Shown here: piece after piece, positions 41,978 to 48,274 of the stretch | How the letters are laid out: the number at the start of each line of letters is the position of its first letter | Position numbering within the stretch: the stretch's first letter is position 1 | Assembly: GCA_018822845.1 (NCBI GenBank) | Contig: JAHJJD010000012.1 | Coordinates: forward strand, 1 to 48,274 | Direction: 5' to 3' | From: Gammaproteobacteria bacterium | GTDB taxonomy: Bacteria > Pseudomonadota > Gammaproteobacteria > Thiotrichales > Thiotrichaceae | DNA: 48,274 nt | Program-made: the position numbers and the translations under genes | Notes under the pieces: model-generated | Databases searched by the model: none | What the model was told of the DNA's origin: nothing | Seen by the model: only the letters and a program-made list of their open reading frames with translations

Positions 41978-42667
41978 TCAGGCATGCGGCAACCCATGCC
42001 CCAGCAGCGAAGTCGCCCCGTCCGGATACGTCCGCACGCGGGTAATCTGTGCATACCCCACTTCAAATTTCAGGCTTTTCTGGTAAAGGATGTCCAGCAC
42101 CCGCGCCAGCACCACCCGGATCACGCCTGCATGGGTCAGCAGCAGCACATGCTTTCCTGCGTAACAGGTTTGCAACTCGTCCCACGCGACCTGTATACGG
42201 TTGATGAAATTATCCATCGCCTCGCCCTGTGGAGCGATGAAACGGCGTGGTTGCAACCATAGCTGTTGCATCAGTTCCGGCGCTTCTTCCCAGATGGCTT
42301 CCTGGGTCTTGCCTATCCATGTGCCGAAATCCAGCTCGCCAAAGCGTGCGTCGACCTCGAACGGGCAATCCAGCCGTTGTGACAGCATGCGGGCGAAGTC
42401 GTGGCAGCGGCGGCTGGGCGAGGTAATTACCGCATCCCACTGGCCCGGCTGGGTAGCGCGGGTCAGTTGTTTCCAGCCGTTAATACCGAGCGGTTCATTG
42501 GCTGGTGCGCAAAACAGGTTGGGGGTCGCCACCTGCCCATGCCGTAACAAATCCACGGTTGTAGGCGTGGAGACAGGTGGGGTTTCCGGCAGCATTTCCC
42601 CGCTGGTTTCCGGAGTGTCAGGCTGCTGTTTTTTGTTATCCTGATCCTGTGTTTCTGTCATGGTCAT
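41978..42667 (-). CDS. Histidine phosphatase family protein (possible alpha-ribazole phosphatase)
   Basis: A protein of about 229 residues of the phosphoglycerate mutase-like superfamily. VDLLRHGQVATPN holds the catalytic RHG, SPSRRCHDFA the second arginine, and LLLTHAGVIRVVLARVL the second histidine. FGELDFGTWIGKTQEAIWEE resembles the CobC (alpha-ribazole phosphatase) branch. The N-terminal 50 residues are low-complexity Thr/Pro/Glu and probably disordered. Several ATGs are possible (42700, 42679, 42676, 42667); 42667 has AAGGA 11 bases upstream. With cobO on the far side of the R-M module, a role in cobalamin synthesis is plausible but unproven. Confidence 0.85.
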   Translation of the reverse strand: MTMTETQDQDNKKQQPDTPETSGEMLPETPPVSTPTTVDLLRHGQVATPNLFCAPANEPLGINGWKQLTRATQPGQWDAVITSPSRRCHDFARMLSQRLDCPFEVDARFGELDFGTWIGKTQEAIWEEAPELMQQLWLQPRRFIAPQGEAMDNFINRIQVAWDELQTCYAGKHVLLLTHAGVIRVVLARVLDILYQKSLKFEVGYAQITRVRTYPDGATSLLGHGLPHA

Positions 42668-42773
42668 TGTTTTCATCATCCTTGTAATGCCCGTAAGCAT
42701 AGCCGAACCGGCAAAACCCGGCAGTATTCACTATGATTAAAGGCAAGACCAAATCGAATAGGGGAGTAATATC

Positions 42774-43451
42774 ATGAGTACCACCGGATATTCGCTGGCA
42801 GCGTCGCCCATCGTGGTCGACGGCATCAGCCTGCTTGAATCCATGCCGCCGCAATGTCAGGTCAACTTTCACATTGATGTGGTCGGCGCAGGTCATGTGC
42901 TGGAAACTTCGCACAGCATTGATGGCCACCACATCACTATTTTCGTTACCCACATCCGCCCGGAACGCATCCGCGAGAAGTCGCTGCAACGCCTGAATGA
43001 GGCGGTCAATCTGGGTGTGCTGGAACCTGGCCCTTACGTGGTGACGTTCTTCAACCGGGGCGATGATGGCAACTTCAGCCCGGTCAAGGCACTGGTGTTG
43101 CGGGCGCTGGGTGAAGAAGATGCGCAGATTCCGCCCGACCATTCACACGACTGGCACGCCTGGGTGAACGCCATGCCGCCGGGGCCGAGTGCCCTGCACG
43201 TCAGTGGCACGGTCACAGTTCCCAACGGCGATACGCTGGTGAAGCTGGTAAGGGCGGTTCCGCAGGGTTTCAATCCGCGTATCCTGATCCTTGATCTGGA
43301 AAGGCACGATGCCACTGCATCCACTTCCAGCGATACCGAGGTGAGGGTGCACTACAGCGAAGCGGCGAGTGTGGACAGCTTTGACAGCATCCACATCCGC
43401 TTCCCCAATGGCGGTAATGTGTTCATCGACAACATCATCGTCGCCTATTGA
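42774..43451 (+). CDS. Uncharacterised soluble protein
   Basis: A 225-residue protein with GGGGAG before the ATG. No signal peptide or membrane span is visible. The sequence alternates short beta strands (CQVNFHIDVVGAGHVLETSH, HHITIFVTHIRPERI, GPYVVTFFNRGDDGNF, ALHVSGTVTVPNGDTLVKLV, RILILDLERHDAT), suggesting an all-beta or mixed fold of two similar halves. I do not recognise the family. It is convergent with the membrane protein at 43455, three bases away. Confidence 0.75.
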   Translation: MSTTGYSLAASPIVVDGISLLESMPPQCQVNFHIDVVGAGHVLETSHSIDGHHITIFVTHIRPERIREKSLQRLNEAVNLGVLEPGPYVVTFFNRGDDGNFSPVKALVLRALGEEDAQIPPDHSHDWHAWVNAMPPGPSALHVSGTVTVPNGDTLVKLVRAVPQGFNPRILILDLERHDATASTSSDTEVRVHYSEAASVDSFDSIHIRFPNGGNVFIDNIIVAY

Positions 43452-43454
43452 GGC

Positions 43455-44018
43455 TCAGAAAAAGGCCAGGAACAGTAGCACGACGCCGACCAGCACCAGC
43501 AGCAGCACGAACAGCAGCGCCAGTACGCCCAGAATCAGGGAAAACGGATTGGCCAGCGTGCCGATGCTGATGTAGGAACCCAGCAGTTCGCGGGCTTCGC
43601 CTGCGAGTGAGCCGAGTGTCCAGAGCTTTCCCACCGAACCGAGCAGGCCGACCTTTTGCCGGTCGCCTGCGCGGATGCCTTGCACGGTCGTCTGGAATTC
43701 CTGTTTGGCGTCACCCACCATGCCGCCGACGATTTCCGGCAAGCCTTTCAGCTCCTCCAGCGCCCACCAGAACCGCAGGATGACCAGCAGCGGCAGCAGC
43801 GCCACGCCCGCCACGATCAGCGCAGTATTGAGGGAAAAACCCTTGAGGAAAAACAGCCAGACGAAAATCCAGCCAACCAGCCCTATGCCGAGCATCAGGG
43901 CAAAACGCAGCTTGTCGGCTACGCTATCCACCAGCGGCAGCAATTTCTGGAAGATTTCCAGTGCGCGCGCTTGCAGGTTGGCGGGTTGCGCCGCCGGAGT
44001 CTGTTCTATTTCTGACAT
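43455..44018 (-). CDS. Uncharacterised membrane protein
   Basis: A 187-residue protein with two membrane spans near residues 42-80 (LMLGIGLVGWIFVWLFFL, TALIVAGVALLPLLVILRF) and a long C-terminal hydrophobic stretch (FSLILGVLALLFVLLLVLVGVVLLFLAFF). Between them lies a soluble helical region (GLPEIVGGMVGDAKQEFQTTV). Its start overlaps the end of rlmI by 13 bases, so it is translated from the same transcript. The family is not recognised; no link to rRNA methylation is implied. Confidence 0.8.
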   Translation of the reverse strand: MSEIEQTPAAQPANLQARALEIFQKLLPLVDSVADKLRFALMLGIGLVGWIFVWLFFLKGFSLNTALIVAGVALLPLLVILRFWWALEELKGLPEIVGGMVGDAKQEFQTTVQGIRAGDRQKVGLLGSVGKLWTLGSLAGEARELLGSYISIGTLANPFSLILGVLALLFVLLLVLVGVVLLFLAFF

Positions 44019-45193
44019 ACCAGTCCTTTCAGATAATAGCCTTCGGGAAATGCCAACCGGGTAGGATGGTCGATGGCCTGATCCAGCTTGCGCAGAATGC
44101 GCGCATCGCAGCCAGCGTCAACCGCCGCATCCGCCACGATTTTCTGGAACAGCCCGCTTTCCATCAGGCCGGAACAGGAAAAAGTGAACAGCAGGCCACC
44201 CGGCCTGAGCAGCTTGAAGCCGAGCAGGTTGATGTCCTTGTAACCGCGCGCGGCCTTGTCCAGTTGCTTGCGGTTCTCGGCAAACTTGGGCGGGTCGAGC
44301 ACCACCATGTCGAATTGGCGGCCTTCGTTACGGTATTCACGCAGCAGTTTGAATACGTCGCCGCAAATGTTTTCCATGCGCTCCGGCTGGAAACCGTTCA
44401 GGGTGGCGGTTTGCGCGGCAATATCCAGCGCGGGCTGGCTGGCATCGATATTGATGGCCTTTTCCGCCCCACCCTGCAACGCGGCGATGGAAAAACCGCC
44501 GGTGTAGGAAAAGCAGTTCAGCACGGTTTTGCCTTGCGCATAGTGTTGCAACACGCTGCGGTTGTCGCGCTGGTCGAGGTAGAAGCCGGTCTTGTGGCCG
44601 TTGAGCACGTCCACGCGGTAGTGGCGGCCCTCTTCCACGATGTCGATGTGGGCAGGTGGTGTATCGCCTTTGAGGATGCCGATGGTGGTTTCCAGCCCTT
44701 CCTTCTTGCGCACCTCCACGTCGGAACGCTCATAGACGCCTTTGGCCGGAATCACTTCCAGCAGGGCGTCGGCAATGGTGTGTTTCCAGTATTCCGCGCC
44801 CGTGGTGAGCGCCTGCATCACCAACCAGTCGCCGAATACGTCCACTACTACGCCGGGCAGGCCGTCAGACTCAGCGTTGAGCAGGCGGTAGCCGGAATTA
44901 CGCTGCGGAATGCCAAGCTGCTGGCGATATTCCAGTGCTTGCCGGATTTGCTGCACAAAGAATTCGTGGTCGATTTTCCCGTCGGCAACAGTCCATAGCC
45001 TTACCTGTATCTGCGAATCGGGTGACCATGCGCCCAAGCCCAGCAGATCGCCATTGGCCGCACGCACTTCCACCGTTTCGCCGGATTGCGGCTTGCCCTT
45101 GACGTGCTGGACAGCGCCGGAAAACACCCACGGGTGACGGGCGCGCACGTTCTTGTCGCGCCCTTGTTTGAGAACTACGGTTCCATTTACCAC
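44006..45193 (-). CDS. rlmI: 23S rRNA cytosine-5 methyltransferase RlmI
   Basis: A 395-residue class I SAM-dependent methyltransferase. The N-terminal PUA domain (VVLKQGRDKNVRARHPWVFSGAV...VEVRAANGDLLGLGAWSPDS) is followed by an EEHEE-like middle and the Rossmann domain with VLNCFSYTGGFSIAALQGGAEKAINIDAS (SAM site), MVVLDPPKFAENR (catalytic region) and LFTFSCSGLM, the last carrying the cysteine of m5C enzymes. It corresponds to E. coli RlmI, which modifies C1962 of 23S rRNA. It overlaps the preceding SDR gene by seven bases. Confidence 0.93.
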   Translation of the reverse strand: MVNGTVVLKQGRDKNVRARHPWVFSGAVQHVKGKPQSGETVEVRAANGDLLGLGAWSPDSQIQVRLWTVADGKIDHEFFVQQIRQALEYRQQLGIPQRNSGYRLLNAESDGLPGVVVDVFGDWLVMQALTTGAEYWKHTIADALLEVIPAKGVYERSDVEVRKKEGLETTIGILKGDTPPAHIDIVEEGRHYRVDVLNGHKTGFYLDQRDNRSVLQHYAQGKTVLNCFSYTGGFSIAALQGGAEKAINIDASQPALDIAAQTATLNGFQPERMENICGDVFKLLREYRNEGRQFDMVVLDPPKFAENRKQLDKAARGYKDINLLGFKLLRPGGLLFTFSCSGLMESGLFQKIVADAAVDAGCDARILRKLDQAIDHPTRLAFPEGYYLKGLVCQK

Positions 45194-45885
45194 GGAATGT
45201 TTGCTCCGTCGATGTCGATGAACCGTCCGGAATCTGCCGCTGTCAGCGCATTCAGGTTGCGGCGCAGGGCGCTGGCGGATTCTTCCACCGACATTTCGCC
45301 GTTTGGCCCTCCCATGTCGGTGCGTACCCAGCCAGGATGCAGGGCAACTACCGCAATGCCCTTGCCTGCCAGATCGCGGGCGGCGCTCATGGTCACCGCG
45401 TTGAGGGCTGCCTTGCTGGAGCGGTACAAATAGCTGCCGCCGGAACTGTTGTCCGTCATGCTGCCCATTTTGCTACTCACGTTGGCGATAACTTTGCGTC
45501 CACTGGCGGCGACGTTGTCGGCGAAGGCTTCCATCATCTGCATGGGGGCAATGGTGTTGATCATGAAGGTTTTTTCCCACTCTTTGGCGTTGGTTTTGCC
45601 GAATTCCTGGCAATTCCAGTCGCCGTAGACAGCTGCGTTATTGAGCAGGATGTCGATGGGTTCACCCTGCAACTGGGCAGCGAGGGCTTCGCGCTGGATG
45701 CCGTGGGTCACGTCCAGCAGATGCATCTGGATCGCACCGCTGGATTTGGCTGCCAGCTTGCCCAGCTCATGCGCGTTTTCGGGGGAACGGCAGCAGGCGT
45801 GGACTGTCCAGCCGTCGGCTGCATACTGGCGAGTGAGTTCGAGGCCGATGCCACGGTTGGCTCCGGTGATAAGGATGGTGGGCAT
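45187..45885 (-). CDS. Short-chain dehydrogenase/reductase
   Basis: A 232-residue classical SDR. The cofactor motif is TGANRGIGLELTRQYA (TGxxxGIG, residues 7-14), NNAAVYG follows (NNAG position), the active site shows serine in NVSSKMGSMTDN and Y-x3-K in YLYRSSKAAL, and HPGWVRTDMGG lies after. I chose the ATG at 45885 (MPTILITGANRG), preceded by AGGAAGGAGA; a start at 45963 would add 26 unrelated residues. The wording is close to carbonyl reductase-like C-factor proteins; the substrate is unknown. It is the first gene of the unit with rlmI. Confidence 0.92.
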   Translation of the reverse strand: MPTILITGANRGIGLELTRQYAADGWTVHACCRSPENAHELGKLAAKSSGAIQMHLLDVTHGIQREALAAQLQGEPIDILLNNAAVYGDWNCQEFGKTNAKEWEKTFMINTIAPMQMMEAFADNVAASGRKVIANVSSKMGSMTDNSSGGSYLYRSSKAALNAVTMSAARDLAGKGIAVVALHPGWVRTDMGGPNGEMSVEESASALRRNLNALTAADSGRFIDIDGANIPW

Positions 45886-46007
45886 GGTTTTCTCCTTCCT
45901 TGTTGGATTAGAGATTATACCTTGCCCAACGGGCTGGCGCATGGTGGGAACAAGTTGATGCACTGGTTGCTTGAATTCACAAGTCTATGATCACTCATAT
46001 CGTGACT

Positions 46008-47138
46008 TTAATATTCAATAGTATTCATCTCTCGTATTTTAGCAAATGCTTTAGATTTCCGGATTATTTCCAGTTCAGGATCATGTAGATCAGAATAAAA
46101 TGTCTTATACCCGGCATTTTCCATTTTTTTGTTTATCTCTAACATTAGATCAGAATAACCATTATCTTTAAGTATGTTGAATTCTATTCTTGTTATATTT
46201 CCCATTGATCTAATAAAAGGAATGCAATCCTCAATAATATTTATAGTATCTGTAATGCTTTTTGCAATTGCCTCATCTCCACCTTTGTTATCAATATAGT
46301 GACTTACTGTTCTTTCTAAAGTACCCAGCCATGTATTCCTTAACTTAGGGTGAGCTTGCAAGTTTTGAGCGTTCATATACTCGTCAGCTTTTTCTGAAGT
46401 AATGAGTAAAACCTTCTCGTTGAATTTTTCAATTCGCTTTTTAGCTGATGTATTTTTATCAATAAGTCTGAGTATTAGACCAAACTCCTTCATACAAAAT
46501 GGTGAGGTGAAGAATTTTTCATTAATAATCATGAGAATATAATCTGCTTGGGCAACTCTCTCAAGATTATTCTCTACAATACTACTTTTTTCAAAACAAG
46601 TATAGTCTTTGCAGGGGGTTATATTAGGAAATAGAGATTTAAAACATAATTCTATTTCTTCTATAATCTCTCGGGCACTGTTTCCTAACTCAACTTTTCC
46701 TTTCTCATTTCCGTAAGAAAAAAAGAAGATGGGCGGGAAAAATATAAATTTAATAATTGATGCCAATGATTCTTTTGAAGAGTTCAATAGATTCTTATCT
46801 ACTGAAAAATAATTCCTCTCCGCATCATGTATTATTTTTCCACCAGCGTCTAAATAATTTGATGGTAATTTCTCGAATAATAGCTTTATTCTTTTATTTT
46901 TTTCAGTTGGGGTTGGTATTACCTTCAATAATGCGGAGAAATAGTCAAGTTCATCGCGATCAGTAAAAAATATGTATGCATTAAATTTAGAGTTCTTTGC
47001 CATTCTAAAAGAATCCTCGCAACCAATACACTCATGGAAAGTAGGCAATAGATTTAGATCTTTAAAGGCATCCATTAGTTTGCCCTTTATAAGACTCATT
47101 TCTTCATTTGTAGAAGCATAAAGGAAAATGTTTTGCAT
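46008..47138 (-). CDS. TIR-domain protein
   Basis: A 376-residue protein in strikingly AT-rich DNA. From about residue 135 it shows a TIR fold: PPIFFFSYGNEKGKVELGNSAREIIEEIELCFK (strand A and helix), YTCFEKSSIVENNLERVAQADYILMIINEKFFTSPFCMKEFGLIL, the last with SPxCxxE at E218, the position of the catalytic glutamate in NADase TIRs. The first 130 residues (MQNIFLYASTNEEMSLIKGK...FNAYIFFTDRDELDYFSALL) look like another alpha/beta sensor domain, perhaps a diverged TIR or receiver. I chose the ATG at 47138; a TTG at 47156 is also in frame. It follows the kinase-receiver gene by 14 bp. Bacterial TIR proteins are often NAD+-consuming defence effectors; that role is inferred. Confidence 0.75.
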   Translation of the reverse strand: MQNIFLYASTNEEMSLIKGKLMDAFKDLNLLPTFHECIGCEDSFRMAKNSKFNAYIFFTDRDELDYFSALLKVIPTPTEKNKRIKLLFEKLPSNYLDAGGKIIHDAERNYFSVDKNLLNSSKESLASIIKFIFFPPIFFFSYGNEKGKVELGNSAREIIEEIELCFKSLFPNITPCKDYTCFEKSSIVENNLERVAQADYILMIINEKFFTSPFCMKEFGLILRLIDKNTSAKKRIEKFNEKVLLITSEKADEYMNAQNLQAHPKLRNTWLGTLERTVSHYIDNKGGDEAIAKSITDTINIIEDCIPFIRSMGNITRIEFNILKDNGYSDLMLEINKKMENAGYKTFYSDLHDPELEIIRKSKAFAKIREMNTIEY

Positions 47139-47152
47139 AACTTTTCTTTTGG

Positions 47153-48142
47153 TCAATAAATTAAATCATCGATATATGACAGGAAGTCATTCTTTGTTAT
47201 GACATCACCTTTTGAATTTACTTTTTTTATAAAATCAATATCTGTGACATATTTGTTATCTCGACTTTCGCTATCTGTCATTAAAGCGATCTTGGGCCTT
47301 GGAAGTAATGAGTCATTTATAAAATCGATAAGTGATAATCCTGCGACACTTTCCGAGCCGGAAGAACCTAAAGCAACATCAATTAGAATAAGTCTAGGAA
47401 TGTCATTTCTACCTAAAAGTTTTTTTGCACTTTCCTCATTTGATGCAACTTCAACATCGAAGCCAGCCTGTTCGAGCCATCTTGAAAAAAGGCTTCTCCA
47501 TATTTTCTCATCATCAATTATGTATACTAACTTACTATTACTTTCTCTAGGTAATTCAATAAAAAAACAATCGAAGTCACTTTCTCTGGAAAAAGTCAAA
47601 CTTCCATTTGATTTTGTGATATAATTATGCGCTCGCCATAATTCATAACCTTCCTCGCTTTCAGTAAAATGTTTGAAGCTGAAAAGCTCAGTTCTTTCTT
47701 TTTCAGAAATGGGTAGTCCGTTGTGCATTGTTTTAATAAAAAAAGTATGCTCCTTTTGTCCGACGATTACTTCAACTCTTCCTTTCTTGCTAACTGCAAT
47801 TGCTTGGCAGGCAAAATGAATTATGGTGTAAACTGCTTTTGAAAATAGTGAATAGTTTTGTCTGGATGAAATATTATTGTCATCAAAATGATAAACTAAC
47901 TTTTCGTTTGAGAGTCTATTTTCAATTTTTATTTTTTTAATGATATCTGCAATAACAGCATTTGCTTCGATTGTTCTTTTTTCTAAATCTGTTAATTTGT
48001 AAATTTTCTTTAAAAGATTGCTGCTTTCATTTTTTAAATAAGTAAGCGTTTCAATAGTTTCTGAAATAATGGGTTTTTGGCTTTTGCTTTCGAGTTTTTC
48101 AAGCTGATTTATGCTGTCACCTAGACTTGCAACCCCTATGTG
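47153..48142 (-). pseudogene. Degenerate histidine-kinase/receiver protein, 5' end cut off by an IS element
   Basis: An open frame of 329 codons runs from the IS boundary to a TGA at 47153, with no ATG before 47728. It begins with a coiled-coil region (SINQLEKLESKSQKPII), then an ATPase-like domain in which the N box (HFACQA), G1 (TMHNGLPI) and G2 (SEEGYELWRAHN) lack the canonical Asn, Asp-x-Gly and Gly-rich residues, so ATP turnover is doubtful. A receiver domain follows (LVYIIDDEKIWRSLFSRWLEQAGF, LILIDVALGSSG, about the last 125 residues), with D at the phospho-acceptor place. The 5' part is missing at about 48,141. A product from the internal ATG at 47728 (191 residues) could still be made. 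It is linked to the TIR gene downstream. Confidence 0.7.
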
Positions 48143-48274
48143 TCAAGCTGACCTGAGACCACCCCGATCTTGAAATAAATGTAGAATTGGGGCAAGACAC
48201 AGGAAGCAACAGAATGCCGAAACCAACCCATGAACTGCCGGACAACCAAGTAGTGCCCAACCCGCAACATGAAA
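48141..48274 (+). mobile_element. Left end of an IS3-family-like insertion sequence, running off the window
   Basis: The AT-rich sequence stops at 48140 and a GC-richer segment starts with TGTCAAGCTGACCTGAGACC, a TG-starting end of the IS3 type. An orfA start follows at 48214. The right end and target duplication lie outside the window. Confidence 0.65.
48214..48274 (+). CDS. IS3-like transposase OrfA, N-terminus only
   Basis: ATG at 48214 with AGGAAG eight bases upstream opens MPKPTHELPDNQVVPNPQHE and runs off the window end. This wording resembles the start of IS3-family OrfA proteins, which continue with a helix-turn-helix of the RRRFSAEYK type; that part is beyond the end. It reads away from the interrupted kinase gene. 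Confidence 0.6.
   Translation, partial: MPKPTHELPDNQVVPNPQHE

Overview
The window looks like chromosome from a sulfur-oxidising, Thiothrix-like gammaproteobacterium (order Thiotrichales). That placement is inference: it rests on the mix of a Calvin-cycle phosphoribulokinase, C4-dicarboxylate TRAP uptake, RimO, RlmI and cobalamin genes in moderately GC-rich DNA, and on protein families I associate with that group. No rRNA, tRNA or CRISPR array was seen.

Layout. 1-3.3 kb is an accessory patch: two decayed GNAT acetyltransferase copies flank an AbiF-like HEPN gene and a compact predicted small RNA, followed by a DUF4143 ATPase. 3.4-14.1 kb is a C4-dicarboxylate module: uspA-like, dctM, dctQ, dctP, a small membrane protein, the malic enzyme maeB, the sigma-54 regulator dctD, the sensor dctB and a deaminase. 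Two candidate sigma-54 promoters, one before dctP and one before maeB, each carry the same kind of palindromic upstream site at the same distance, which suggests DctBD couples malate uptake to malate conversion. 14.1-21.8 kb is housekeeping: rlpA, dacB, a DUF1538 pair with PII-like and CBS proteins, rimO and phosphoribulokinase.

22.0-36.3 kb is the most unusual part. A small secreted protein, an HPt protein, a hybrid histidine kinase and an OmpR-type regulator (a possible phosphorelay) lie next to a minus-strand surface cluster: a short DUF11-like secreted protein, three tandem paralogues with conserved outer domains and a divergent C-type-lectin core, a VapBC pair, and a 1388-residue predicted outer-membrane beta-barrel. 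The lectin cores carry EPN, QPD and NPD at the position that sets sugar choice in animal C-type lectins. GC-rich palindromic repeats sit at the cluster junctions and an 11-base G/C homopolymer lies just upstream of the barrel gene. I infer a variable adhesion or recognition system.

36.5-45.9 kb is mostly housekeeping (HIT protein, ferredoxin-type reductase, purT, cobO, histidine phosphatase, rlmI, SDR), interrupted by a C-R-M type II restriction-modification module with intact C-boxes. 46.0-48.1 kb is strongly AT-rich and looks transferred: a TIR-domain protein and the C-terminal part of a degenerate kinase-receiver protein. That protein is cut at about 48,141 by the end of an IS3-like element which runs off the window.
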